Assembly: GCA_023480605.1 (NCBI GenBank)
Contig: JAMCWS010000193.1
Span: 1-16,930 of the forward strand
From: a bacterium
GTDB taxonomy: Bacteria; Sumerlaeota; Sumerlaeia; MVZB01
Reading direction: 5' to 3'
Length of the DNA: 16,930 nucleotides
Shown here: positions 7,168 to 15,550 of the stretch, one piece after another
How positions within the stretch are numbered: the stretch's first letter is position 1
Layout: each line of letters starts with the position of its first letter
The notes under the pieces: generated by a model
Databases searched by the model: none
What the model was told of the DNA's origin: nothing
Seen by the model: only the letters and a program-made list of their open reading frames with translations
Translations under genes and position numbers: made by a program

Positions 7168-8271
7168 ATGTGTCCCAATCATCTAGCCGATCCTCCCCGT
7201 AAAATCGTCCTCGTCTTCGGCGGGGCGTCGCCCGAGCATGAAATTTCGATTCTCTCGGCATCGAAAGTGGCCGAGGGACTGCGGCTGCTGGCGCAAACCG
7301 TTCCCCTGACCGTCCGGCCCCTCTACATCAGCCGCGAAGGCCGTTGGATCTGGACGCGGCCGGCCGACGGCGCCCTCCCCCGCGAGGCCGAAATCCTCGC
7401 CGCCGAACAGTGGGAAGCTTATCCGGAACGCCACGGCGCCGTGGTCGAGTCTTTTGCCCGCGGCATCGGCCGGCTCGCCGACGAAAGTCCCGACGCGGCG
7501 CTCCTTATCCTCCACGGCATCGGCGGCGAGGACGGCCGCCTCCAGGGGGCTCTGGACCTGGCCGGCATCCCCTACACCGGTTCGGGGGCGGCGGCCTCGG
7601 CGCTCGTGCTCAACAAGCCGCGCTGCCAGGCGGTGCTCAACGCCGCCGGCCTGCCTATCGCCCGCTCGATCCTCGTGCGCGCGGGGTCGGAGATGGGCGG
7701 GGCCGAGCGCATCCTCGAACTGGTCGGCCTACCTTGCGTCGTGAAGCCCGCCGAGGGAGGCTCCAGCGTGGGCGTCACGATCGTGCGCGCGCGCGAGCAG
7801 TTGCGTCCGGCTCTCGAATGCGCATTCGCAGTGGATGATGAAGTCATGGCGGAGCACTTCGTCGCCGGGCGCGAGCTGACTTGCGGCATGCTCGAATGCG
7901 ACGGCCGTCTCGTCGCCCTGCCCGTAACCGAAATTATCCCCCCCGAGGGCCGTTTCTTCGACTACGAGGCCAAGTATCAACCGGGCCTGAGCCGCGAAGT
8001 GACCCCGGCGCAGATCGATCCCGCCCTGGCCACCCGCATCCAGACCTTGGCGCGCGCGGCGCACCTGGCCTGCGGTTGCCGCGGCTTCTCGCGCGTCGAC
8101 TTCATCGCCGATCCCGACGATCCCGTCATCCTCGAGATCAACACCATCCCCGGAATGACGGCCACCAGCCTGCTGCCCCAGGCCGCCGCCGCTATCGGCA
8201 TCGGCTTCCCCGTGCTCCTCGGCCATATGCTCGCCTCCGCTCACTGCAATGGCCGGCACGGAGGCATGTGA
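7168..8271 (+). CDS. ddl: D-alanine--D-alanine ligase
   Basis: From ATG 7168 the protein has 367 residues, close to the usual size of the family. It is the cytoplasmic ATP-grasp ligase that makes the D-Ala-D-Ala dipeptide of peptidoglycan precursors. Motifs in order: VFGGASPEHEISILSA (17-31, catalytic Glu), HGIGGEDG (116-123), VVKPAEGGSSVGV (191-203, ATP-loop Ser), EHFVAGRELTCG (229-240), FDYEAKY (264-270, the Tyr of the omega loop typical of D-Ala:D-Ala rather than D-lactate ligases), RVDF (309-312), and LEINTIPGMTATSLLP (322-337, metal-binding Glu/Asn and closing Ser). The start is somewhat uncertain: the Shine-Dalgarno is poor, an in-frame ATG also exists at 7138, and an open frame reaches a TTG at 7081, but the family normally begins just before the KIVLVFGG strand. 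No mur, fts or other cell-wall gene is adjacent, so it may be a second copy or a relocated single gene. Confidence 0.95.
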   Translation: MCPNHLADPPRKIVLVFGGASPEHEISILSASKVAEGLRLLAQTVPLTVRPLYISREGRWIWTRPADGALPREAEILAAEQWEAYPERHGAVVESFARGIGRLADESPDAALLILHGIGGEDGRLQGALDLAGIPYTGSGAAASALVLNKPRCQAVLNAAGLPIARSILVRAGSEMGGAERILELVGLPCVVKPAEGGSSVGVTIVRAREQLRPALECAFAVDDEVMAEHFVAGRELTCGMLECDGRLVALPVTEIIPPEGRFFDYEAKYQPGLSREVTPAQIDPALATRIQTLARAAHLACGCRGFSRVDFIADPDDPVILEINTIPGMTATSLLPQAAAAIGIGFPVLLGHMLASAHCNGRHGGM

Positions 8272-8378
8272 GGGAATTACTGATTACAATTGGAATATAG
8301 TATAAATTACTTACTTATAAATTCCAGTATTTCATCTGTAATCTCAAAATCATAATTTGTAATTTGCTGGCCGTCTCT
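8272..8378. other. A+T-rich spacer between convergent genes
   Basis: These 107 bases are strikingly A+T-rich beside G+C-rich genes. They contain partial repeats of a GATTACA/ATTTGTAAT type (GATTACAATT near 8282, AATTTGTAATTTG at 8354-8366) and an imperfect inverted pair, GGAATATAGTATAAATT against TATAAATTCC. There is no ORF and no GC-rich terminator hairpin. The spacer separates the stop of the ligase gene from the stop of the giant gene. It may help end transcription from both sides or be another small repeat. Confidence 0.5.
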
Positions 8379-11300
8379 TCACTGCCCAATCCGCACCGGT
8401 CCGCCCACGGCTTCGAGCCGCATCGCCTTGGTGATGCGCGGGTGGTCGGGGGGGGGATTCAGGGCGGTGTCGCCCTTGATGCGGATGATGCCGGCCGCGG
8501 GGACGGTGGCGACCGCCTCACCGATCATGTTGAAGGGATTGGCTTGGGTTCCCCACCAGGGGCCGGCGTGGGCGAAGTCGGCCCACACGATTGAACCCAG
8601 CGAAGCCGGCACGACCAGCGGCGCCGGTTCCGGACGCGCGTCGGCGGGGATGATTGTCGGCCCAAGGCTGAAGCTCGTCAGACTAAGCGAGGCGTCGGGC
8701 CGGTCGTTCGAATCGGTGTTGTAGAGATCGAAGTTGGCGGTCAGGCGGTCGGTGCCGTCGAGGCTCGCCGGAGCGTAAAGGAAAACACGCAGGCGCTCGT
8801 TATGGGCCGGCTGCATCGGCCAGTCGGTGCGAGTGCTGTTAAGGCGCAGTGTGGCCCGCGTGGACGGAGCGGGCGAAGTCAAACCGACGCCGGGGCTGGG
8901 CGACTCGGCGCCGTCGGCCGCGTTCGTGGCGACCGCGAAGTCAGCCTGGTAAAAGCCCCCCGCGTCGATGATCAGGCCGTCCTCCACCTTGGTCCATGAG
9001 CCGAAATTGCTGGTGTTGTTGGTCGCCTGGATAATCAGGCCCTTCTGGTATTCGTGCATCGGCTCGGTGAATCCCGCCGCCGTGCCGGCCCAGGTCCAGT
9101 TCTTCTGGCTGGAACGAAAATCGTAAAGGACGACCGGGTAGGCCGGGTCGAAGATCGATTCCGGATACGCGCGCACGTCGAGGCTTTTTAAAATCAGGTA
9201 TCCATAAGGATCGTCCGCCGGGTCGGTGTTCCACAGTTCGAAGCGGAGCCGGCAGCGGCGCGTCCCCTCGACGGGTTGGAATGCAAAGTAATATCGCCGA
9301 CCGTCGGCGGGTGGGGCGTAGTTGTTCACCGTGTCGCTCGCGACTTCGTAAGCCGCGTCGAACGAACCGTCCTCGGCCAGGGCGCGCAACACCAGGCGCG
9401 GCACGGCGCTGGGCGCAATGGCCTGCCCCGCGACGACCGCTTCGACCACGTAAACAACCCGGGGGCTGACGACGAGTGTCGCCGGCGAGGTCCAGCCGCC
9501 GGCGCAGTTGTTATTGACCGACTGCACTTCCAGACCGACGGCCCCGGCGGCGGTCGTCGCCTCGCTCATGCCGGCCGGCGGCGCAACCCCGCCCGTCCAG
9601 CCATGCGTCGCCCCGCCGGCGAAGTTCAACGACCAGACCGGATTCGCGATGGCCGCCGGCTTGCTGGCGATGTCGGTCGGATCGGAACCCAGCCGCAATT
9701 CGTCGGCGTCGGTGTAACCGTCGAAGTCGCTGTCGGGGCGGCCGGGATGCGTGCGATGGAGGTATTCCTGGGCGTTCGTCAGACCGTCGGCGTCGGCATC
9801 GGCCGCCCCGTCCTCGGGGTCTTGGTCGTTCAGTCCGTACCGGCCTTCCCAGGCGTCGGGCATGGCGTCGCCGTCGTAGTCGCTCAGATTGCCAAGCGTG
9901 AACCAATCGACCGCGCCACTGGATCCCGAGACGCTGTTGGGGTCGATTCGCAGGCCGGTGATCGTCTTGCCGGCCCACTCGGTGTGGATGCCGGTGTGGA
10001 TCTGATAAGTGTGGTATTGTCCGTCGGGCGTTGCGGTAAAAACCATCTGCTTGGCCGCGGTGAACACCGGGTCCAGCGCGTGGTGCCAGAAGAACTGAGC
10101 GCCGCTGCCGGCGCTGATTTTCATTCGCAGAAGGACGTGGTCGAATTGGTCCGGCATGGCCAGCGACGATGTCTGAAAATACGGGTCGTTGCCGTTGGTG
10201 AGGAAGCCAAGCGCCCCGCTGCGCACGTTGTAATTCGTCAGGTGGTGGGCCATCAGCCAGCCTTCGAAGTCCGTATCGGTGTCGAAGAGCGTCGGCAGGT
10301 TGGTCGTCGCGGCAAGCCTGGCGCGGTTGCGCACGAGCGTAAAGTAGTCCAGGTCGTAATGGACCGTGTCGCCGTCGGCGAAGTCGCTGGCGATCTCGGT
10401 CAGGGCGGGGCTGACGAACCGGTAGCCTTCGGGATTCGTGTAATAGAGCGACGCGGCGATGGGCAGCGCGATCCCCTTGCGCAGGACGGCCGTCGGCTGG
10501 GCCGGGCCGCTGACAAGCGTGAAAATGCGCTGGCGCGGCGTGTGGCGCAGGTCGAACGACAGGCGCCAGCCGCTCCCTTGGGGCGTCACGGTTGCGTTCA
10601 GCACCTCGCCCAGGGCCGAAATGTGGATGTCGCCCTCGCCGGTCGGCACGATCGTCGTCTGGGTGAGCGGGTAACCCAAAAGGTCGCTCAACCCGGCGGC
10701 GATCCGGCCGGGCGAGAGCAGGAAAGTCGAGAAGGTGCCGTTCATCAAGTCCCAACTGTCGGGAAACAGGCCGTGCCAGCCGGGCTCGAGACGGAATTGC
10801 AAGCACCCGGAGGTCAGCAGGCCGCGCGCGATCTTGCGCCAATCCAGCGTGTCATCGATTTGGGCGATCGTCAGCAACGAATGCGCCATCTCGATCCCCT
10901 GCCATTGCACCGGCCGCCCGTGCCACGAGCCGGTGTACCACGTCGCCCCGTAAACGGGGATCGTGTCGTAGAGCATGAAGGGGTATTGCGGCAACTCCCA
11001 GGTGAAGACGAAGTTGAGTTGCGAAAGAGCCCAGTAGCGCGCCAGGTCGCGATATTCCTCGCGGCCGGTCAAGCGATAGGCGATTGTGTAAATCTCCGTC
11101 GCGTCGGAGGCGGCGACGGTCTCCGGCGTGCGCAGCGGGATCTCCCAGATCGAAACGCCGCGCGGCACCTTGAAGCGCTTCATCGCCTGCAGGGTCGGCT
11201 CCAGCGCCTCGACGATGTCCTGGTCGCCGCTGGCCAGGGCATATTCCATCAGGCGCAGCACCTGGGGCGTCGAGGATCCCAGCTCCGACGCGTTGTCGGG

Positions 11301-13490
11301 GCCGATCTCGTGCCAGTCCTTCGTCTCGGTCAGTTCGGAGTGCGTCGTGTCGTTGTCGAAGACCCACAGCCCTTCGCTCGTTCGCTGGGGCAGGACGACA
11401 TCGGCCCAGGCGCGCTGGCCGATGACGTAACTGCTCGGCGCCCCCGACAGGTAGGAAAGCATCGGCCCTTGGCGCGGCGTGTCCGGCAATTCCCAGACGC
11501 TGGTGGCGCGGTCATAATATTGCGCCGCCAGGATGGGGTCGTCGACGATCTGCGAAGTCCGCCAGAGCGCGGCCGTGAATGAGGGATCGCGGCCCGTGCT
11601 CATGATGAGGCCCAGCGAAGTGTTCCACTCCTGCGTCGCCGGCACCCACAGCGAATCCATGAAGGCTTCCATGGCGGTCTTGAGGCAGCCCTGAATGCCG
11701 CCGAAGGGATACGGATCCGGCTCGGGCGTGCCGTTCTGGGCGAAGTAATACTGGGTCGCCTCCAGCGCCGAGGCGGCGCCGGTTTTGAGCCACAACGAAA
11801 AGGTCAGATTCAGGTTTTCGCCGGCGCCGACCGGCTGGGGCGTCCCCGCTTCCCGCGCGTTCTCGACGAAACCCGCACTGTAACCCGGCAGGAAAAGACC
11901 CATGAAGTGGCTCTGCGGACGGCCGTAGAAGGTGTCGGGCGAGGCGAAAAACGCCAGCGGCAGTTTGGCCCCCGCCCCGTTCCACGCCTGGTTGATGTCC
12001 CACAGGCCGGTCAGCAGCACGTCGCCGAAACGCAGCGCGATGTAGGGCTGGGTGATTTTGTAGGGATGGGGAATGTAGCGCAGGTGATGGTCGGTGTGAT
12101 TGAAATCGTCCGATGAAGACTGCTCGTTCGCTTCGAGAAATTCCAACCCCGGGAAAATCGCTTCGTCGCGGGTCAGCGCCGGCTCGCCGCCGCAGTAGAA
12201 GATCGGCCCATCGAAGCGACCGAGGCCGAAGGCGGCGTCGGCCGAGAGGCGCCACGCGAAGTCGGCCTGGGCCGAATTGGCCCCTAGGGCGATCCGGTAC
12301 TCGTAATTGAACGTTCGATCTTCGGAGTCCGTTTTGGCGCCGCTGAAACGCAGGCGGATAAGGTCCGCCGTCTGGCTTTCGACTTGCCAGGCGCCCGGCT
12401 CCAGCGAAAGATAGGATCCGTGCAGGCCCGTCCCGTCGTAGATCATCGAACTGAACGCCGGGCACGTGGCGATCCGGTGCCAGGCGCCTTCGCGCCAGTA
12501 TTCGTAGTGGATCGGCCCGTAGGTGGTCGCCGGATTGGTCTCCTTCTGGATCAGCAGGCGGACCAGGTTGTTTTGCAGGGCGATGTAGCGTGGGTCGTCG
12601 ATCGATTGCAGGCCGGTGGGCGCCCCGGGCACGACTTCCAACTCCTGGCTGACGCCGAACAGGGGCGTTTTTTTGGCGGCCAGGGTCAGCCCGCCGACGC
12701 TGGCCGTCAGGCTCCCCTCGGCAACGAGCGGCCCTGAGCATTGGATGCTCCAACTGAGCGCCGCCTCTTCGCCCATCGCCAGCGAAGGGATAGTCGTCAC
12801 GGCCGTGCCCGAAAGCAGCGTCACCCCGGCGGGCAACTGTAACGTCGCGTCCAGGTTCTGTATGACATTCTTGCCGGTGTTCTTGACGCGGGCCGCGAGC
12901 GTCGCCGGATGGCCCGCCGTCAGCAGCAGGCTGTCGGGATACGTGAACGAGAGGATGTCGGCCCGGGGCGGCATCTCGGCCGCCGAAATGACCAAAACTT
13001 CGTCGATCCAGACCTGGCCCGTGGGGCCGTTGCCCGGGTCGATCCGGAACTGGAGCAGCGTGCCCGTCCAGTTCGGCTGGGTGTCCATCTCGATGTAATA
13101 TGTCTGAAACGAACCGGCTTGCTTGATGCTGAAATAGGCGACCTTGTCTTCGGCGAAGACGGGCGAGGCGGACGTGCCCCAGTAAATCTGCCCCGTCTGA
13201 TTGGCGAAATCGGTTTTCATGACCAGCTTGATGAACTGGTATTGGCTGGCCGATATGTTCAGCGCGCCGGGCGAGTAGATATAAGGATCGGTGCCGGTGA
13301 TCGTGAAATTGAGCGCGCCGCCGGCGGTTGTGGGGGCGGTGATGTTGTGGCGCGCCGCCCCCCAGCCTTCGGTGTTGCCGTCGGTGTCGAAATACCAGTT
13401 GCGCTTCTGCGCCGGCGCCCCTGGCGCGAACGCCACAACGACTAATCCCACGATGGCCAATGCCCGCACTGAATACGGAGTCGATCTCAT
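8379..13490 (-). CDS. Giant secreted multi-modular protein, candidate polysaccharide-active enzyme
   Basis: ATG 13490 gives 1,703 residues. AAGGGG lies about 8 bases upstream and a signal peptide follows (ALAIVGLVVVAFAPGAPA, cleavage near 27). Modules: 31-168, a beta-sandwich resembling a carbohydrate-binding domain (FDTDGNTEGW...FRIDPGNGPTGQVWIDEVLV); 176-275, a CARDB-like sandwich (AARVKNTGKNVIQNLDATLQ); about 290-570, a beta-rich region; about 585-945, a helical region with conserved-looking Trp, Asp and His patches (DTTHSELTETKDWHEIG, WYTGSWHGRPVQW); about 950-1060, a small beta region; 1068-1200, a second copy of the first module (FDTDTDFEGW, LRIDP); 1203-1273, three DxDxDG calcium loops of TSP3/EF-hand type; 1284-1442 and 1452-1612, two related sandwiches. 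A beta-sandwich followed by an alpha-toroid resembles several glycoside hydrolase and lyase clans, so enzymatic cleavage is plausible, but I recognise no family. An upstream in-frame start at 13592 would displace the signal peptide. Confidence 0.88.
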   Translation of the reverse strand: MRSTPYSVRALAIVGLVVVAFAPGAPAQKRNWYFDTDGNTEGWGAARHNITAPTTAGGALNFTITGTDPYIYSPGALNISASQYQFIKLVMKTDFANQTGQIYWGTSASPVFAEDKVAYFSIKQAGSFQTYYIEMDTQPNWTGTLLQFRIDPGNGPTGQVWIDEVLVISAAEMPPRADILSFTYPDSLLLTAGHPATLAARVKNTGKNVIQNLDATLQLPAGVTLLSGTAVTTIPSLAMGEEAALSWSIQCSGPLVAEGSLTASVGGLTLAAKKTPLFGVSQELEVVPGAPTGLQSIDDPRYIALQNNLVRLLIQKETNPATTYGPIHYEYWREGAWHRIATCPAFSSMIYDGTGLHGSYLSLEPGAWQVESQTADLIRLRFSGAKTDSEDRTFNYEYRIALGANSAQADFAWRLSADAAFGLGRFDGPIFYCGGEPALTRDEAIFPGLEFLEANEQSSSDDFNHTDHHLRYIPHPYKITQPYIALRFGDVLLTGLWDINQAWNGAGAKLPLAFFASPDTFYGRPQSHFMGLFLPGYSAGFVENAREAGTPQPVGAGENLNLTFSLWLKTGAASALEATQYYFAQNGTPEPDPYPFGGIQGCLKTAMEAFMDSLWVPATQEWNTSLGLIMSTGRDPSFTAALWRTSQIVDDPILAAQYYDRATSVWELPDTPRQGPMLSYLSGAPSSYVIGQRAWADVVLPQRTSEGLWVFDNDTTHSELTETKDWHEIGPDNASELGSSTPQVLRLMEYALASGDQDIVEALEPTLQAMKRFKVPRGVSIWEIPLRTPETVAASDATEIYTIAYRLTGREEYRDLARYWALSQLNFVFTWELPQYPFMLYDTIPVYGATWYTGSWHGRPVQWQGIEMAHSLLTIAQIDDTLDWRKIARGLLTSGCLQFRLEPGWHGLFPDSWDLMNGTFSTFLLSPGRIAAGLSDLLGYPLTQTTIVPTGEGDIHISALGEVLNATVTPQGSGWRLSFDLRHTPRQRIFTLVSGPAQPTAVLRKGIALPIAASLYYTNPEGYRFVSPALTEIASDFADGDTVHYDLDYFTLVRNRARLAATTNLPTLFDTDTDFEGWLMAHHLTNYNVRSGALGFLTNGNDPYFQTSSLAMPDQFDHVLLRMKISAGSGAQFFWHHALDPVFTAAKQMVFTATPDGQYHTYQIHTGIHTEWAGKTITGLRIDPNSVSGSSGAVDWFTLGNLSDYDGDAMPDAWEGRYGLNDQDPEDGAADADADGLTNAQEYLHRTHPGRPDSDFDGYTDADELRLGSDPTDIASKPAAIANPVWSLNFAGGATHGWTGGVAPPAGMSEATTAAGAVGLEVQSVNNNCAGGWTSPATLVVSPRVVYVVEAVVAGQAIAPSAVPRLVLRALAEDGSFDAAYEVASDTVNNYAPPADGRRYYFAFQPVEGTRRCRLRFELWNTDPADDPYGYLILKSLDVRAYPESIFDPAYPVVLYDFRSSQKNWTWAGTAAGFTEPMHEYQKGLIIQATNNTSNFGSWTKVEDGLIIDAGGFYQADFAVATNAADGAESPSPGVGLTSPAPSTRATLRLNSTRTDWPMQPAHNERLRVFLYAPASLDGTDRLTANFDLYNTDSNDRPDASLSLTSFSLGPTIIPADARPEPAPLVVPASLGSIVWADFAHAGPWWGTQANPFNMIGEAVATVPAAGIIRIKGDTALNPPPDHPRITKAMRLEAVGGPVRIGQ

Positions 13491-13732
13491 CGTGCCGCCC
13501 CTTGTCCGTATCCGGCTCGGATATCCCCTTGTGGTGGCCTCACTGCCCGTAGTATATAATGCGCGCCGAAACGGCAACCTAAGAATAACCAATGGCGAGG
13601 CACGGACGGAACATAAATCGTGCCGCCCGCCCCCGCCCGCTCGCGCATCGTCGGGTTAATTGATATAAGGTTGGACTCATTCTCGAAGAGCCGGCCTCCG
13701 TGGCGACTTGTTCCGTTCCAATCGCAGCATGC

Positions 13733-13761
13733 CGTAAGACGATGGGCCAATCTTACGTTTT
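13733..13761 (+). terminator. Weak hairpin with T-tract in intergenic region
   Basis: CGTAAGA (13733-13739) pairs with TCTTACG (13751-13757) around an 11-base loop, followed by TTTT. The shape is terminator-like on the plus strand, but the stem is short and not G+C-rich and no plus-strand gene ends just upstream. It could end antisense or unannotated transcription, or be chance. Confidence 0.25.
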
Positions 13762-13814
13762 CCGGCGAGGATTTCGTGCGGAAGACAAGTGAACTCAATA
13801 GCGCCCGTTATCTT

Positions 13815-13932
13815 CTTCGTGGCCCTGCGTGTGTCCTTCGTGGTTCTTTGTGCAGCGATGTTTCAGATATCAAGCGGAAGCTTGAACTCTAAACGGGATT
13901 TCCGACATTTTGGCTGCGGTTCCGCCGTGCTG
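13815..13932 (-). repeat. Interspersed element, copy B (inverted relative to copy A)
   Basis: The reverse complement reproduces copy A at 6757-6877. The hairpin block is 13871-13932 and the heptamer block 13815-13852. Heptamers on the minus strand start with CTTTGTG/CTTCGTG complements at 13815, 13825, 13836 and 13846, the same 10-11-10 spacing as in copy A; the one at 13825 is degenerate (CACGCAG). The CAAGCT/AGCTTG hairpin of copy A is partly kept (CAAGC..GCTTG). The sequence beyond 13932 (two CCATGG sites at about 13944 and 13984) has no clear counterpart at copy A. Confidence 0.8.
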
Positions 13933-14032
13933 GGCCTTTTCCAGCCATGGAGAGCCGGCACGGAAGCCGCCTCCCCGGGTATCCCATGGCACCCACCCCT
14001 GATGGCGTCGCACTACCTATACGCGATATACG

Positions 14033-14046
14033 CGGTTGAGCAACCG
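14033..14046. promoter_or_regulatory. Candidate operator palindrome upstream of the XylR-like regulator
   Basis: CGGTTG-AG-CAACCG is a perfect inverted repeat with a 2-base centre, about 100 bases before the regulator start. Immediately before it, ATACGCG occurs twice in tandem (14019-14034, ATACGCGATATACGCG). Both patterns suit transcription-factor sites, but a link to the neighbouring regulator is only positional. Confidence 0.3.
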
Positions 14047-14144
14047 ATGTGGGATGCACCCGCCTCCTCGCCCCAACTCGCCCTTGATCCCATTGTCTTT
14101 TCCGTAGATAGTTAATCAATTTCAAAGTCGGGGTGGTCGGCTCC

Positions 14145-15311
14145 ATGAAGCGCGTGCTCATCCTCAACAACGCCGAAGCGCATTACGCGCGCCAGATCAT
14201 CCGGGGTTTCGTCGCCTACAGCGCCGGGGCCGGCCCATGGCTGGTGCGCGTGCGCCCCACCAGCCTGCCCGAGGGCGCGCTCAAGGCGCAAATCAGCGAG
14301 ATGAATCCCGATGCGCTGGTCGTCCACGGCGTCCGGCCCGCCACGCTCGCACGGGCGCTCCCGCGCAAGTTGCCCGTCATCTACACCTCCACGGAAAAGG
14401 CCGTGGATTGCCCCATGCTGGTGCCCGACAACGAAGCCATCGGCCGCCTGGGCGCCGAGCATTTCCTCGAACGTAATTTCCTGCATTACGCCTTCGTCGG
14501 CTACGAGGACCGGCCCGTGTTCGTGGCCCGTCACGACGGCTATCGACGGCGACTCGCCGAGGCCGGCCGTTCGTGTCACGCCTGGCTCGCCAACACCTTC
14601 CAGGGCCTGCTGACGCTTTACGGCGTCGACAAGCCCGAGGCCGTCCGCCGGTGGCTGCTGGCGTTGCCCAAGCCCTGCGCGGTCTTCGCCGCCTGCGACG
14701 CCGTCGCCTACGGCCTTCTCGAACTTTGCCTGCAATTGCGCATTCGCGTGCCCGAAGACCTGGCCGTCCTGGGGGCCGACGACGACAGCCTGATCTGCCA
14801 GGTGGCTCACCCGCCCCTCTCGAGCATCCAGATTCCCTTCGCCGAAATCGGATTTGAGTCCGCCCGCCTGCTCGACCAGTGGATGAAGGGCCGTCATCCG
14901 GGCGCCCTGGTGCGCCGCTTTCCGCCGATCGACATCGCCGTGCGCCAATCCACCGACATCCATAAGGTCGACGATCCTGTCGTCGCCCAGGCGTTGCGGT
15001 TCATGACCGAACACCGTGGCGAGGCTTTCCGCGTCGGCAACCTGGTGCGCCTGACCGGGGTCTCGCGCACGACGCTCGAACAGCGCTTCAAGGACACGCT
15101 GCGCCGCACCCCGCTCATGGAGATTCGCCGCCAGCGGATTGAATACGCCAAACGGCTCCTGGCCGACGGCCGCCAGCCGGTGGGAGCCATCGCCCGACTG
15201 TGCGGATTCAACAGCCTGGTCCGATTTTCGACCGTTTTCCGCGAACTGACCGGTCTGCCGCCCACCGAGTATCGCCGCAAGCTTAATCCCGCCATTCAGG
15301 GATTGCCCTGA
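14145..15311 (+). CDS. XylR-like transcription regulator (LacI-type sensor fused to AraC-type HTH)
   Basis: The protein has 388 residues from ATG 14145; GGGTGG lies upstream at a usable distance. Residues 1-270 are a periplasmic-binding-protein/LacI-type ligand domain: VPDNEAIGRLGAEHFLERNF (93-112), YAFVGY (115-120), PEDLAVLGADDDSLICQVAH (203-222) and PLSSIQIPFAEIGFESARLL (224-243). Residues 277-380 are an AraC/XylS DNA-binding domain with two helix-turn-helix units (VGNLVRLTGVSRTTLEQRF, 297-315; VGAIARLCGFNSLVRFSTVF, 346-365) and the closing TGLPPTEYRRK. E. coli XylR has this architecture and activates xylose genes when the sensor binds sugar. The ligand here is unknown; a sugar is likely. 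It lies between the divergent giant gene and the same-strand MFS transporter, either of which it may control. Confidence 0.93.
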   Translation: MKRVLILNNAEAHYARQIIRGFVAYSAGAGPWLVRVRPTSLPEGALKAQISEMNPDALVVHGVRPATLARALPRKLPVIYTSTEKAVDCPMLVPDNEAIGRLGAEHFLERNFLHYAFVGYEDRPVFVARHDGYRRRLAEAGRSCHAWLANTFQGLLTLYGVDKPEAVRRWLLALPKPCAVFAACDAVAYGLLELCLQLRIRVPEDLAVLGADDDSLICQVAHPPLSSIQIPFAEIGFESARLLDQWMKGRHPGALVRRFPPIDIAVRQSTDIHKVDDPVVAQALRFMTEHRGEAFRVGNLVRLTGVSRTTLEQRFKDTLRRTPLMEIRRQRIEYAKRLLADGRQPVGAIARLCGFNSLVRFSTVFRELTGLPPTEYRRKLNPAIQGLP

Positions 15312-15550
15312 CCGGCGCCTCCCACCCGCTCCAGTGGTCCGTCAAACGTATATCGTCATAAATATTATCTCGTGCTCATGCTCGTATTCGATACTTCCTC
15401 AAGGTCATAATCAACATGACGCATCGCGGCCCTTCCGGTGACGCCTTTCGCCTTTCACCTCTGTAGATTTGCATATCGCTTTTCCGCCGCCGGTGTGGTT
15501 GAATACGGGGTTTGAGGCCATCCGGCCGGCAGCGCTTGAGGCGTGCATTC

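Larger units (their letters stand above)
13491..14144. other. 654-base intergenic region between divergent giant gene and regulator
   Basis: No credible gene is present. The minus strand has TATACT (rc of 13551-13556), 61 bases above the giant gene's start, with TTGCCG (rc of 13572-13577) at a short 15-base spacing; this is a possible but weak promoter for that gene. The region also holds a hairpin (13733-13761), repeat copy B (13815-13932) and a short palindrome (14033-14046) before the regulator gene. Confidence 0.5.

Noticed and set aside
9276..11582. 768-codon plus-strand open frame inside the giant gene
   Set aside because: It lies fully antisense to a protein with a signal peptide and coherent domains. 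The translation is Arg/Ala/Gly/Val-rich with no domain logic, as expected for a shadow frame in G+C-rich DNA.
13555..13560. TATAAT on the plus strand as a promoter for the regulator
   Set aside because: It lies nearly 600 bases from the regulator start, and the expected -35 position (TGGTGG) does not match.
13491..13592. 34-residue upstream extension of the giant protein
   Set aside because: It would place an Arg-rich segment before the signal peptide; the ATG at 13490 has a ribosome-binding site and the leader directly after it.
14112..15014. 300-codon minus-strand open frame
   Set aside because: It is the antisense shadow of the LacI-type domain of the regulator.
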